NCBI RefSeq assembly: GCF_000512355.1
Contig: NZ_CP004006.1
Coordinates: forward strand, 2,658,965-2,722,964
Reading direction: 5' to 3'
Length of the DNA stretch: 64,000 bases
From: Legionella oakridgensis ATCC 33761 = DSM 21215
Lineage (GTDB): Bacteria; Pseudomonadota; Gammaproteobacteria; Legionellales; Legionellaceae
A program made the position numbers and the translations under genes. Of this stretch, positions 31,607 through 41,838 are shown in pieces (position 1 is the first letter of the stretch; the number at the start of each line of letters is the position of its first letter). Below the pieces are notes generated by a model. It did not search any database. It saw only the letters and a program-made list of their open reading frames with translations, and was not told the DNA's origin.

Positions 31607-32381
31607 TTCGCTTCATCCACAAGAAAACAATTCCAATAAGCAACATTGGAATGGATAATAATTGTCCCATTGTTAACCAGCCAAATGCTATAAATCCAAG
31701 TTGAGCATCAGGCTGACGAAAACATTCGACGATCAGTCGAGAAATGGCATAACCGACAAAAAATACCGCCGACACACACCCCAAAGGCCGCGGCTTGGAT
31801 GCATACCACCATACTAGAATAAACAAAGCAATACCTTCCAGACCAAATTCATACAATTGCGACGGATGGCGTGGTTGGAAATCAACTTGAGGGAAAATCA
31901 TGGCCCAAGGCACATCTGTCGGCCGTCCCCACAACTCACCATTAATGAAATTTCCCGCACGCCCTGCAGCTAATCCTAACGGCACAAGAGGAACCACAAA
32001 ATCAGTAACATCCAAAAACCGTTTTTTCACCTTATAAGCAAATAACCACAACGCCAGTATGACTCCCAATAATCCACCATGAAAAGACATGCCACCTTCC
32101 CAAAGCTTAAAGATTACCCAAGGCTGGTGAATCAATTGTTGCGTGTTATAAAAAAGCATATACCCCAAACGACCACCAATGATAACCCCTATAGCACTAA
32201 AAAAAATCAGGTCACCGATTTGCTCGGAAGTCCAATCCAACTGATAATGCTTTACTCGCCAATGCGCCAAAATCCAGGCTAAAAGGAAACCCAAAAGATA
32301 CATCAACCCATACCAATGAACACTCACAGGACCTAAAGAAAAAGCAACTGGATCAATATGTGGAAAAGCCAACACGTGCAT
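31581..32381 (-). CDS. lgt: Prolipoprotein diacylglyceryl transferase Lgt
   Basis: A ~266-residue seven-helix inner-membrane enzyme that adds diacylglycerol to the lipobox cysteine of lipoproteins, of which three are encoded in this window. The signature '[20 protein letters not shown]' contains the essential Arg. '[20 protein letters not shown]' holds the catalytic His region. A GTG at 32393 is in frame but overlaps its own ribosome site; the ATG used lies downstream of AAGGGTGA. Confidence 0.96.
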   Translation of the reverse strand: MHVLAFPHIDPVAFSLGPVSVHWYGLMYLLGFLLAWILAHWRVKHYQLDWTSEQIGDLIFFSAIGVIIGGRLGYMLFYNTQQLIHQPWVIFKLWEGGMSFHGGLLGVILALWLFAYKVKKRFLDVTDFVVPLVPLGLAAGRAGNFINGELWGRPTDVPWAMIFPQVDFQPRHPSQLYEFGLEGIALFILVWWYASKPRPLGCVSAVFFVGYAISRLIVECFRQPDAQLGFIAFGWLTMGQLLSIPMLLIGIVFLWMKRNENLPATR

Positions 32382-32395
32382 ACTACTAATCACCC

Positions 32396-33202
32396 TTAAA
32401 TAAGCATATCAATGGCTGCTATTAAAAGAATAGCGGTCAGGCCATATTTCAACTGTTGAACTGGCAAAGCATACGTTAAGTGAGCCCCAATGGGAGCAAA
32501 TAAAACACTAGGAACTGCCACCCAGATGACGGCTGGCCAATAAACATATCCAGTAGAATAGGCCGGTAATCCCACCTCATTACTACCCGTGATGATGACA
32601 GCAATCGTTCCCATCATTGCCACGGATAAAGTACACAATGCCGATATGGCTGGAATTTTTCGAGTGTCAATTCCACAAAAACTAAGATAAGGAATGATCA
32701 ATGCCCCCCCACCAACCCCTAAAAGACCTGATTTAAGTCCAATAACAAAACTAATCAGGCGATTTAACCATTTGCCCGGAAAAGCACGAGGGTGATTGAC
32801 GTGAATATCCGCCATCATTTTAAAGCTAATAACCAATAAAAATAAACCAAACAGAATTTTCAACCAATAAGTAGATAACTGATCAGCAAGCAATGCCCCG
32901 CAGAAAACACCAAGAACAATGCCTGGCCAAAGACGATGGTAAACACTCCATAATATTTCCCCTTGGCGATGATGGGCACGTATGGAAGACATCGCCGTAA
33001 AAATCATAATAGCCAGCGATGTTCCAGCGGCAACATGCATTTCCACGGCTTGCGGCACAACACTAGAGTGGTGAAAAATATATAATAAAGCCGGAACAAC
33101 AATCATACCCCCACCAATGCCTAAGGTGCCTGACATAAAACCGGCAAAAGCACCTGTTAAAGCATAGGCTGTACCATGCTCCGTTATGCTTTCCAAAATC
33201 AT
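32396..33202 (-). CDS. TauE/SafE (TSUP) family membrane transporter
   Basis: A 268-residue, eight-helix membrane protein of the sulfite/organosulfonate exporter family. The repeated glycine motif occurs twice, '[20 protein letters not shown]' (~20-39) and '[20 protein letters not shown]' (~155-174), as expected from the internal duplication. The substrate is unknown. It is inserted between ptsP and lgt, which are adjacent in E. coli, and overlaps the ptsP stop region by four bases, so it belongs to the same transcript. Confidence 0.85.
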   Translation of the reverse strand: MILESITEHGTAYALTGAFAGFMSGTLGIGGGMIVVPALLYIFHHSSVVPQAVEMHVAAGTSLAIMIFTAMSSIRAHHRQGEILWSVYHRLWPGIVLGVFCGALLADQLSTYWLKILFGLFLLVISFKMMADIHVNHPRAFPGKWLNRLISFVIGLKSGLLGVGGGALIIPYLSFCGIDTRKIPAISALCTLSVAMMGTIAVIITGSNEVGLPAYSTGYVYWPAVIWVAVPSVLFAPIGAHLTYALPVQQLKYGLTAILLIAAIDMLI

Positions 33203-35490
33203 GATTTACCTGCCCTAATTAAGCCGCCCAAGCCCTCGTCTTCAAGCGCTTTTTGCAAATATAACCGTATTTCATCCGAATGCTCAAATTCCAATACCTC
33301 AGCAAGAATTTTACGAGCATTTGCAATGGAAAAATTACGAATAACCCATTTCACGCGGGGTAAACTAAATGAGTTCATACTAAGCGTATCAAACCCCATC
33401 GCTAATAATAAAATAACCGCCAAAGGCTCACTGGCCATCTCGCCACAAATACTCACTTCCACACCAGCAGCATGTCCCCCTTCCACAATTTTAAGAAGAG
33501 CGCGCAACATCGCCGGATGCAAACCATCATAAAGACTGGCAACGCGGGCGTTATTGCGATCCACCGCTAATAAATACTGGGTTAAATCATTACTGCCAAC
33601 GGAAAGAAAATCAACGCGCTTTGCAAATTCACGTGCTTGATAAACAGCGGCAGGCACTTCTATCATAACGCCAATCTGTGGTTTTTCAATAATGCATCCT
33701 TCTTCAAGTAACTCAGCAAAAGCCTGATTGATTAGAAATATTGCTTCATCAAGCTCACTTAAGGTCGTAACCATGGGCAGCATAATACGCAAATTATTTA
33801 ACTCTTCATTGGCGCGCATCATGGCACGCACTTGCAATAAAAACACATCAGGATGGTCGAGGGTGACGCGGATGCCACGCCAGCCAAGATAGGGATTATC
33901 TTCCTCAACGGGAAAATAGGAAAGTGTCTTGTCTCCACCAATGTCCAAAGTACGCATGGTCACTTTTCTGGGCGCGAAGGCTTTAAGTATTTGACGATAA
34001 ATAACGTATTGCTCATCTTCTGAGGGAAAACGATCTCGGCTCATAAACGGCACTTCAGAGCGATAGAGTCCAACTCCTTCAGCGCCGACGCTCATGGATA
34101 AGCCTGCGTCCATTGCCAAGCCAGTATTGACTTGTAGCGATACACGATAATTATCGGTGGTTTCCGCATGTTTATCCCGTAAACTGACCAGACTTTGATT
34201 TAATTCATCTTCTTCCTGTGCCAACTTTTTATATTCAGCAAGCAATGCTTTTGAAGGCGAGATAAACATATGCCCATAATAACCATCAACCACAGCCGCT
34301 CGCCGAGATAATTGTTCAATATTTAAGCCTCGTACTCCCATGACAGTAGGAACCCCCATGGCTCTTGCCAATATAGCAACATGGGAATTATTGGAGCCTT
34401 TTGCCGCCACAACGCCAGCTAACTGGCCTTCCGGTACTTCTGCAAGGGCTGCTGCAGTAATTTCATCGCCTACTAAAATAGTGCGGCGTGGATAAATAAT
34501 GTCTTCTTGTTGAGAAAATTGCAGCTCCGCCAATACGCGACGACCCAAATCCCGGAAATCACTGGCACGTTCACGCAAATAATCATCTTTCATGCTTTCA
34601 AATTGAAAAATATGTTTTTTTATGACCGTTGCCAGAGCAGCCTGGGCACTTATTTGTTCTTCACGAATCACCTTTTCTACTTCAGCACCCAGATTATCCT
34701 CATCCAGCAGACGCAAATACACATCAAATAATGCATGTTCATTTTCAGCAACGCTGGATTGCATGCGTCGACTCAGACGGCGCATGTCGTCACGAGCCGC
34801 CCTAAGCGCTTCATAAAAAACAGCAACTTCATGTTCAATATCTTCTGCCATTCGACGGGGCACAGTATCAATATCCGCGGGGGGATAAACCACAACCACG
34901 GTGCCAATACCCACCCCAGGAACACTGCCAATGCCGGTTAAAGAAATTTGGGTGGTTTCAGGTTTGGCAAGGCCCACAGGTTGTGGCTGAGTTAATTGAC
35001 TTAATTCTCCCGTTGCTTCGGCATGTGCAATGATTCCACCTAATTGTGCTGCCAAAGTAATCAAGAAAGCTTCTTCTGCATCATCGAAATAGCGCTCTTC
35101 TACTCTTTGAGCAGTCAATACGCCAAACAATTTACGATGCTGAATGATAGGAACACCTAAAAATGCATTAAGATGATCTTCACCCAACAGAGGATTTTGA
35201 TGAAAAGCAGGATGCGCGGGGGCGTTATCAATATTAATGGGCTCTTCCCGCCTGCCAACCAGCCCTATCAGCCCACTGTCCAAAGCGACACGTACGCGAG
35301 ACTCGGCTTGCTTATTTAAACCCTCGGTAGCAATTAATACGTATTCGGCGTTTTTATTGTCAATGAGAAAAACTGAAACGGCTTCCGCAACAACCGCTTC
35401 CCGCAACTGCTGCACTAGAATAGCTAATGCATCAGCCAAGCGACTTGCAGTGGTGACATCCTGTACAATACGTTTTAATATTTTTAACAT
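33199..35490 (-). CDS. ptsP: Nitrogen-PTS enzyme I (PtsP)
   Basis: A 763-residue signalling enzyme I that takes phosphate from PEP and passes it to NPr. The N-terminal ~160 residues are a GAF sensor domain ('VAEAVSVFLIDNKNAEYVLI'). The active His is at ~369 in 'GSNNSHVAILARAMGVPT', and the C-terminal PEP-binding barrel includes 'LDIGGDKTLSYFPVEEDNPY' and 'SVGSNDLTQYLLAVDRNN'. It follows rppH directly, the same order as in E. coli. In Legionella this route may link nitrogen and carbon state to growth-phase control, which is inference. Confidence 0.95.
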   Translation of the reverse strand: MLKILKRIVQDVTTASRLADALAILVQQLREAVVAEAVSVFLIDNKNAEYVLIATEGLNKQAESRVRVALDSGLIGLVGRREEPINIDNAPAHPAFHQNPLLGEDHLNAFLGVPIIQHRKLFGVLTAQRVEERYFDDAEEAFLITLAAQLGGIIAHAEATGELSQLTQPQPVGLAKPETTQISLTGIGSVPGVGIGTVVVVYPPADIDTVPRRMAEDIEHEVAVFYEALRAARDDMRRLSRRMQSSVAENEHALFDVYLRLLDEDNLGAEVEKVIREEQISAQAALATVIKKHIFQFESMKDDYLRERASDFRDLGRRVLAELQFSQQEDIIYPRRTILVGDEITAAALAEVPEGQLAGVVAAKGSNNSHVAILARAMGVPTVMGVRGLNIEQLSRRAAVVDGYYGHMFISPSKALLAEYKKLAQEEDELNQSLVSLRDKHAETTDNYRVSLQVNTGLAMDAGLSMSVGAEGVGLYRSEVPFMSRDRFPSEDEQYVIYRQILKAFAPRKVTMRTLDIGGDKTLSYFPVEEDNPYLGWRGIRVTLDHPDVFLLQVRAMMRANEELNNLRIMLPMVTTLSELDEAIFLINQAFAELLEEGCIIEKPQIGVMIEVPAAVYQAREFAKRVDFLSVGSNDLTQYLLAVDRNNARVASLYDGLHPAMLRALLKIVEGGHAAGVEVSICGEMASEPLAVILLLAMGFDTLSMNSFSLPRVKWVIRNFSIANARKILAEVLEFEHSDEIRLYLQKALEDEGLGGLIRAGKS

Positions 35491-36015
35491 CTAACGATTA
35501 TGATTACCTCGTCTGCGGCGCTTCCCATAAGGTGAACGACGTTTTTTAAGAAATTGCTCCAACTCTTTTAACGCTTGCATGTAAACTTGTTTTTTAAAAA
35601 AAATGACCTGTTCTTGCGGTTCGAAATAATCAATCCAGCGCCAACTGTCAAACTCAGGGGAATCACTTAGATCAAGACGAACTTTTTGTTCGCTGGCAAC
35701 CAACTTTAATAAATACCATTTTTGTTTCTGGCCAATGACTAACGGATCGCTTCCATGGCGCAAATATTGTTTGGGCAGACGATATTTAAGCCAACGTCGG
35801 GTCGAACCCAACACTTCAATATCGCCGCTTTCCAAACCAATTTCTTCTCGTAACTCTCTAAACATTGCTTCGAGAGCTGTTTCACCGGTAATCAATCCAC
35901 CCTGAGGGAATTGCCAGGCATCGTGACCATACCGTCTTCCCCAAAAAACACGCCCAGAATCATTAACAAGAATGATCCCTACATTCAAGCGGTAGCCGGC
36001 ACGATCAATTACCAT
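35491..36015 (-). CDS. rppH: RNA pyrophosphohydrolase RppH (NudH)
   Basis: A 174-residue Nudix hydrolase that removes pyrophosphate from mRNA 5' ends and so starts decay. The Nudix box is 'GGLITGETALEAMFRELREE' followed by 'IGL'. It opens 'MVIDRAGYRLNVGIILVN' as relatives do, and ends in a very basic tail ('KKRRSPYGKRRRRGNHNR'), perhaps for RNA binding. The frame is open to 36090 but the extension is not family-like. It abuts ptsP. The 237 bases upstream to 36327 hold no convincing gene. Confidence 0.93.
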   Translation of the reverse strand: MVIDRAGYRLNVGIILVNDSGRVFWGRRYGHDAWQFPQGGLITGETALEAMFRELREEIGLESGDIEVLGSTRRWLKYRLPKQYLRHGSDPLVIGQKQKWYLLKLVASEQKVRLDLSDSPEFDSWRWIDYFEPQEQVIFFKKQVYMQALKELEQFLKKRRSPYGKRRRRGNHNR

Positions 36016-36327
36016 ATTTTTATTGCTTATACTCATCATTAATGTCTTGATTTTTTCATAAAATGCAATAGTTTGGCAAATAAAAAACATTCCTTTTCAT
36101 CCGACTCTATAATGGTGTGGACAAGGCTTACCTGTTAAGGATGCACATATTTTAAATGATCGGCCAAACTTGCTTAAGACACTCTATTTTTATAATTAAA
36201 TTTTAGCAAAAATTTTCATACAACAGCGTAACACTGGACAAGAATGCAGAAAAGGAAGAATATGATGATGGTTGTTTTCTTTACTGCAGGTTTTCCGTGT
36301 ACTCTTAAGGCACGCCTTGGCAAACTC

Positions 36328-37338
36328 ATGAAAAAAAATATTCTGATTTTAAATACTGGCGGCACGATAAGCAGCGTTAAGACCAATCATGGTTATGAAC
36401 CGGCACAAGGCTATGTTCAATCTGCATTAAGAAATATAGCTGCCCTTACCCATGTCGATATGCCGCATTATGTTATTAAGGAATATAATCCCTTACTTGA
36501 CTCTTCAAATATGACCGTGAGCGAATGGAATCGCATTGCCACAGACATTGCAACAGAATATGCAAACTATGACGGGTTCGTGATTTTTCATGGCACCGAT
36601 ACCATGGCTTATACCGCGTCTGCTTTATCATTCATGCTGGAAAATCTTGACAAGCCAGTCATCCTCACCGGTTCACAAATACCCTTATCAGAAGCGCGCA
36701 ACGATGCTATTGATAACATTATTACTTCTTTATGGTTATGCTCCTATGATCCCATTAAAGAGGTATGCATCTATTTCAATCAGCACTTACTGCGAGGCAA
36801 TCGCGCCCAAAAGATAAGCGCCCAACGGTTTAATGCTTTTGATTCTCCCAATTTTCCCCATCTGGCAAATATTGGCATTGACATTGAGGTGCATCGGGAA
36901 TTGTTGCTTCAGCCTTCTGGAAAACCTTTTCGTTTGCAAACCATCGTTCCGCATTTCATTGCAAACTTTCGACTGTTTCCAGGATTTGCTACAGATGTAT
37001 TGGCTTATATTCTTAAACAACCCTTGCGCGGATTAGTACTGGAAACCTACGGTTCCGGAAATGCTCAAAATAATGAGCCTCGCTTTCTGCAATTGCTGGA
37101 AGACGCCTGCAACCGAGGTGTTGTCATTGTAAACTGTAGTCAGTGCCCACATGGGAGCGTCCATATGAACCAATACGCCACAGGGTGTGCACTAAAGCAT
37201 GCTGGACTCATCAGCGGTCATGATATGACACCAGAGGCCACTCATTGCAAGCTTTTGTATCTACTTACAAAAAATTCAGATGTAAATCACGTCAAACAAT
37301 ACATGGAGATGAGTTTATGTGGAGAACTAACTCATTAA
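36328..37338 (+). CDS. ansA: Type I (cytoplasmic) L-asparaginase
   Basis: A ~336-residue enzyme that hydrolyses asparagine to aspartate and ammonia. The two catalytic threonines are in 'ILNTGGTISS' (residues 6-15) and 'FVIFHGTDTMAYTASALSFM'. 'VILTGSQIPLSEARNDAIDN' is typical of AnsA. The frame is open to 36244, and a strong AAAGGAAG site fits ATGs at 36265/36268, which would add about 20 residues; the start used here is the one matching family proteins. The longer form is a real possibility. Confidence 0.88.
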   Translation: MKKNILILNTGGTISSVKTNHGYEPAQGYVQSALRNIAALTHVDMPHYVIKEYNPLLDSSNMTVSEWNRIATDIATEYANYDGFVIFHGTDTMAYTASALSFMLENLDKPVILTGSQIPLSEARNDAIDNIITSLWLCSYDPIKEVCIYFNQHLLRGNRAQKISAQRFNAFDSPNFPHLANIGIDIEVHRELLLQPSGKPFRLQTIVPHFIANFRLFPGFATDVLAYILKQPLRGLVLETYGSGNAQNNEPRFLQLLEDACNRGVVIVNCSQCPHGSVHMNQYATGCALKHAGLISGHDMTPEATHCKLLYLLTKNSDVNHVKQYMEMSLCGELTH

Positions 37339-37345
37339 TTTAAAT

Positions 37346-38169
37346 TTACATCACCTGAGACGGAGTTTGACTTACTTCTGACTCTTGTTTTATTAACACT
37401 TGCAATCGTTTTTTCACTTCTTCGGTCGCATCAAGCATGAGATTATCCAGCAAACCAGGCCCCGGCCGGAACAGCAACCTGGTGTACTCTCTACAAAGAA
37501 CTTCGTTTGCTTTACGTAATTTACTTATCCATTCCAATACCCGTTCGCATTTTGTTTGTTGATAGCGTGGATGTAATTTGTCCAAAGTTTCCAAATCCGC
37601 AATACAATCATGCAAGTGTTTATGGATTAATGTCTTTTTAGCGGCAGCCAATGCCCTGACGTTAGTTAACTGTGGATGAGACGCTAGACGTTCCAAACGC
37701 CCTGCCTTGAATTGTTCTACCGCTTTTTGAGCCTGATGCATTGCTACAAAATAACGGAAACTATTTAATGGATCTGCATCACGAGGAAGATCATGAAAGC
37801 GAAGCGCCACCATTTTATCATAAATTTTCTGAACCAAATTTTCTAAATTCAGGAGGCCAGGACCTAAATCACCTTCATCGTATCCTTGTTCATCACTTTT
37901 CTTTTCTGCGTCTGCTCGGCAAATGGCCAGCAACTTTTTAGTTGATAAAGACTTTTTTCATCATTGTCACCGTCAGCCATGCTTCTTATCTTGGCAGACA
38001 AAATATCCAATAATTCTCGTTTAGTGCCAGATAAACCAACATCTCTTCCCGCGCCAGCTGCCGTTAACACTGTATTGACTAAAGAAGCATCTGCAGTGAG
38101 AGAAGCATCACGCAAATGGATAATTTCTGTTTGTAAAACATGCTTGGCAATTTCAAGAAAAAGGGTCAT
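37346..38169 (-). CDS. Helical protein of unknown function (frameshifted)
   Basis: A gene for ~274 residues, split here. The first part runs from 38169 to 'EKSLYQLK'; the second begins 'LLAICRADAEKKSDEQGYDE'. The break is in a T5 run at 37935-37939 (A5 in the gene), and one extra A joins them as 'YQLKKLLAICRADAE'. The protein is mostly helical and polar with no signal peptide or membrane segment. The C-terminus 'KRLQVLIKQESEVSQTPSQV' mixes Glu, Ser and Thr, as Dot/Icm substrates often do, but this is weak. No family is recognised. It runs opposite to its neighbours ansA and glmU. Confidence 0.6.
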
Positions 38170-38355
38170 TAAATGTCTCCATGAGTCGCATTTTTTTTGC
38201 CGATGTATACAATATCGATAATATTATTCAATGTCATCTGTCTTATTCTGAAATACACTTTCCGAAAGGAGGTGGAGCTTTTGATGACATTATTTGATTT
38301 ATTGAAAAATGAGCGATCCGTTCAATCGACATCGCAAAAGAGGAAATAAAAAATT

Positions 38356-39735
38356 ATGTCATTGCATATCATCATTCTTGCGGCAGGACAAGGCAAGCGC
38401 ATGCACTCCAAGACCCCCAAAGTCTTGCATCCATTAGGAGGGAAGCCCATGCTGCTGCGGGTCATAGAAACCGCACAAGCTTTAAATCCAGAGAAAATCC
38501 ATGTCATTATTGGCCATGGGGGCGCTCTTCTTAGACAGGCACTGGGGGAACTTCCAATTCACTGGGTAGAGCAAGCCGAACAATTAGGCACAGGCCATGC
38601 CGTCATGCAGGCATTGCCTTACATTGCATCGACAAGTCGAGTGCTGATCCTCTCTGCAGATGTGCCCTTGATTCAGACCAACACTTTGCAGGCGTTATTA
38701 AATCACGGAGACTCAGAGTCTGTTCCCTTGAGTTTATTATTGGCAAAAGTAGTTGACCCGACAGGGCTAGGTCGTATTATTCGCAGCCAAAACCATCAAA
38801 TTTCAGCCATTGTTGAAGAAAAAGACGCTGATGAATCACAACGGCAAATTAATGAAATTTATAGCGGAATATGTTACGTATCGGCTGCAGCACTTCATCG
38901 CTGGTTACCTGCATTAAGCCGAGCTAATGCTCAAGGGGAATATTATTTAACGGAAATTATAAGCATGGCCGTGAGGGAAAATTTACCCATTGCTTCTCTT
39001 CATGCTCAAGATCCCAATGAAATTTTAGGCGTTAACAACCGCTTGCAATTACAACAACTGGAACGCATATGGCAAAAATGGCTGGCTACAAAACTCATGC
39101 TTGCCGGGGTTAGCCTGGCAGATGCTAATCGCATTGACATTCGCGGGGAACTGCACTGCGGTGAAGATGTCTTTATTGATGTTAATACATTATTTGAAGG
39201 AACCGTTTCTCTTGGCGATGGCTGCTCCATTGCACCTAATTGCATCCTCAAGAATGTAACCGTTGGGGCAAACAGTGAAATTTTGGCGAATACTGTGCTG
39301 GAGAATTGCACAGTTGGTGAACACTGCCAGATTGGTCCTTTTGCCCGGATAAGACCTGGCACGCAGGTAGCCGCTCACTGCAAAATAGGTAATTTCGTTG
39401 AAACCAAAAATGCTTCTTTCGATACAGGCAGTAAAGCCAATCATTTAAGTTATTTGGGGGATGTGAAACTTGGTAAACATGTGAATATTGGCGCCGGCAC
39501 CATTACCTGTAATTACGATGGCGCCAATAAGCATCAAACCATTATTGAAGACGGTGTATTTGTTGGTTCCGATACCCAACTGGTAGCACCGGTCACGGTT
39601 GGTGAAAATGCCACCATTGGTGCAGGTAGTACCATCCGTAGAAACGTGCCCGCGGGAGAATTAACCTTAACCGAATCCAAACAAAAGACAATCTATGGCT
39701 GGCAAAGACCGCAAAAGCACCCATCCACTGAATAA
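38356..39735 (+). CDS. glmU: Bifunctional UDP-GlcNAc synthase GlmU
   Basis: A 459-residue enzyme that acetylates glucosamine-1-phosphate and then couples it to UTP, feeding peptidoglycan and LPS. The N-terminal pyrophosphorylase site is 'ILAAGQGKRMHSKTPKVLH' (residues 6-24). The C-terminal left-handed beta helix has hexapeptide repeats and the acetyltransferase motif 'VKLGKHVNIGAGTITCNYDG'. GAGG is about 12 bases before the ATG. No glmS is adjacent. Confidence 0.97.
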   Translation: MSLHIIILAAGQGKRMHSKTPKVLHPLGGKPMLLRVIETAQALNPEKIHVIIGHGGALLRQALGELPIHWVEQAEQLGTGHAVMQALPYIASTSRVLILSADVPLIQTNTLQALLNHGDSESVPLSLLLAKVVDPTGLGRIIRSQNHQISAIVEEKDADESQRQINEIYSGICYVSAAALHRWLPALSRANAQGEYYLTEIISMAVRENLPIASLHAQDPNEILGVNNRLQLQQLERIWQKWLATKLMLAGVSLADANRIDIRGELHCGEDVFIDVNTLFEGTVSLGDGCSIAPNCILKNVTVGANSEILANTVLENCTVGEHCQIGPFARIRPGTQVAAHCKIGNFVETKNASFDTGSKANHLSYLGDVKLGKHVNIGAGTITCNYDGANKHQTIIEDGVFVGSDTQLVAPVTVGENATIGAGSTIRRNVPAGELTLTESKQKTIYGWQRPQKHPSTE

Positions 39736-39768
39736 AAACAGCACCCAATATCTGGCGAGCGAATTAAC

Positions 39769-41079
39769 TCAGTTTCTTGGTCGCATAGCAGCACTCTTTG
39801 TAGGCTTTGGAGTTTTACGAGCACGCTTTATCACTTCATCCGTTGGAGGAAATAATCGCAATTCCATTCCAGCGCCACTAGCCAGCTCATAGGTTTGTCG
39901 CGAGCGTTTTCCATCGCCTTCGAGCCGCAGCTTTTTATCGCTGGCTCCGCCTTCTGCGGCAGCACCAGTGCCACTTGCAAGAGCACCTGGCGGAATAAAG
40001 GCCAATGCTTTAGCCGAAATCGCCAACGCAGCCGTTGTTTCTTTCGAATCTAAAAAAATCAGAGGAGGAACTTGCCTCGGTTTAGGAGGAGAAGCAAGCA
40101 CGAAAGAAGCCGGTAACGACACTTCAAACTCTTTTTCTACTACCTCGCTGGCCTCGTCTTCGTCTTCATCCTCATGCGAGGTCATGCTGGCCGAATCAAT
40201 CCTGCGCAATGGTATATTTTCAGTTTCGGCAGCAGCAAAAGGTGCCATCGGTGTGGTTATAATGATTTCTGCCCCTTTGGCATCTAGAGTATTATGAATG
40301 TCAATGGACGTATCGCCCTCTTTCACTTGATAGATTTTTTCAAATACATCTGGTCTTCGTGAAAATCCACCGTGTACTATATAATCCACTAAAATAGGCA
40401 ATCCTCGCCCAGCACCACCAAAACAATAATCCATATATTGACATTTTTCTCTCGAGTGGGTTTTATTGTAATTTCTAGATTTAATAGTTTCATTAAAACT
40501 TGTCAAATAAGCCGCTGAAAAACCACCAGCATTATCTGTAATTGCAACAGACAGCGTTTCACCAGCTAAATTCAGGGCAACACGCATCTCCAACGTTGTA
40601 GTCGCCTCAGTGGCAGCGTTCTTTAAATAATTAAGTAATAGTGCATCCATGCTGTTTTTTAATAATTCAACAAAACTACAATCAAGACTTTCAAGAACCA
40701 GAGGTGAGGCCCCAGCTTCACTGCCAAAACCGCTTAAGAAAGAAAATAACCGGTTTTCTCCTGGGTCAAGAAGATTACAGCGAGTACTAAGTAAATTTTT
40801 TATTTCATGCCAATGCAAATCACCTGGTAACGCGCTTAACCGGGCTGTGTAAAAGGCTCGTATTTGCTTAAAAGCATTTTCAGTTTCTTCTACCAATTGA
40901 GTCGCGCGCCTGCGCTCTTCAACCATTACAACCGCAGGGCGGGGCTCGCCGGACGTATCTATATCTTCCAATGCCTTGCGACTATCACGCCAACGTTTAT
41001 AAGACTCGCAATAACCCTTTAAATCCACCGTTAATTTTACCGCCAGCCTAGATTCTTCGCTCAATGCGATTGTTATCAT
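39769..41079 (-). CDS. GHKL-fold ATPase-domain protein, candidate effector
   Basis: A 436-residue orphan protein. The middle has a GHKL (histidine-kinase/Hsp90) ATP-binding fold: N box 'VELLKNSMDALLLNYLK' (137-153, E138 and N142), G1 box 'ITDNAGGFS' (180-188) and G2 box 'CFGGAGRGLPILVDYIV' (219-235). Upstream, 'DLHWHEIKNLLS' (88-99) resembles an H-box-like helix with His, but no receiver, sensor or membrane segment exists. After residue ~280 come an acidic stretch ('SHEDEDEDEASEVVEKE') and a proline-, alanine- and lysine-rich tail ('RARKTPKPTKSAAMRPRN') likely to be disordered. It could be a soluble kinase or a host-directed ATPase. It stands alone, convergent with glmU. Confidence 0.65.
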   Translation of the reverse strand: MITIALSEESRLAVKLTVDLKGYCESYKRWRDSRKALEDIDTSGEPRPAVVMVEERRRATQLVEETENAFKQIRAFYTARLSALPGDLHWHEIKNLLSTRCNLLDPGENRLFSFLSGFGSEAGASPLVLESLDCSFVELLKNSMDALLLNYLKNAATEATTTLEMRVALNLAGETLSVAITDNAGGFSAAYLTSFNETIKSRNYNKTHSREKCQYMDYCFGGAGRGLPILVDYIVHGGFSRRPDVFEKIYQVKEGDTSIDIHNTLDAKGAEIIITTPMAPFAAAETENIPLRRIDSASMTSHEDEDEDEASEVVEKEFEVSLPASFVLASPPKPRQVPPLIFLDSKETTAALAISAKALAFIPPGALASGTGAAAEGGASDKKLRLEGDGKRSRQTYELASGAGMELRLFPPTDEVIKRARKTPKPTKSAAMRPRN

Positions 41080-41202
41080 TATTTATCACCTAATCCCCCA
41101 GAGCCAATTTATTTTTGTACAGTAAAATTTTATTTTTGTCAAAAATCAACCAACAGGGATGATTGAAGATCAATTTGATGGTCATTATTCCTTGGAGGCC
41201 AC

Positions 41203-41838
41203 CTAGGACTTAGTCTTATGCGGATATTCACATAGATCACAAATAATGCATTCAGGGCAATGGGGCTTGCGAGCTGTACAAACATAACGACCATGCAAAA
41301 CCAACCAATGGTGGGCATGGGTTAAAAATTCCTTATCCACCTGTTTAAGCAATGCCTTTTCAACAGCGAGTGGCGTTTTGCCTTTAGCAATGCCAGTACG
41401 ATTAGCAACTCTGAACACATGGGTATCTACAGGAATTGTCGGTTTATTAAATGCAGTATTAAGGACCACATTAGCAGTTTTACGGCCAACCCCAGGCAAT
41501 GCTTCCAGCGCCTCCCGAGTTTCAGGGATTTCACCATGATGCTTTTCCAGGAGGATTTCGCAAGTTTTAATGATATTGGCGGCCTTACTATTAAACAGTC
41601 CTATGGTTTTGATGTAATCCTTTAATTTTTCCTCTCCCAGCGCAAGAATTGCTTTTGGCGTGTTGGCCACTGGAAACAGTCGAGACGTTGCCTTATTCAC
41701 ACCGACGTCTGTTGCCTGCGCGGACAACATCACGGCAATTAATAACTCAAAAGACGACCCATAGTTTAATTCGGTGGTAGGCTGAGGATTTTCCTGTTGC
41801 AAACGCTCAAAAATAGCACGCCGCTTTTGCTTGTTCAT
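41203..41838 (-). CDS. nth: Endonuclease III (Nth)
   Basis: A 211-residue DNA glycosylase/AP lyase for oxidised pyrimidines. The helix-hairpin-helix '[20 protein letters not shown]' carries the catalytic Lys (~120), and '[18 protein letters not shown]' the catalytic Asp. The C-terminal [4Fe-4S] cluster motif C-x6-C-x2-C-x5-C is '[17 protein letters not shown]'. It overlaps the rnfB stop by four bases, the same rnf-nth neighbourhood as in E. coli. Confidence 0.97.
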   Translation of the reverse strand: MNKQKRRAIFERLQQENPQPTTELNYGSSFELLIAVMLSAQATDVGVNKATSRLFPVANTPKAILALGEEKLKDYIKTIGLFNSKAANIIKTCEILLEKHHGEIPETREALEALPGVGRKTANVVLNTAFNKPTIPVDTHVFRVANRTGIAKGKTPLAVEKALLKQVDKEFLTHAHHWLVLHGRYVCTARKPHCPECIICDLCEYPHKTKS

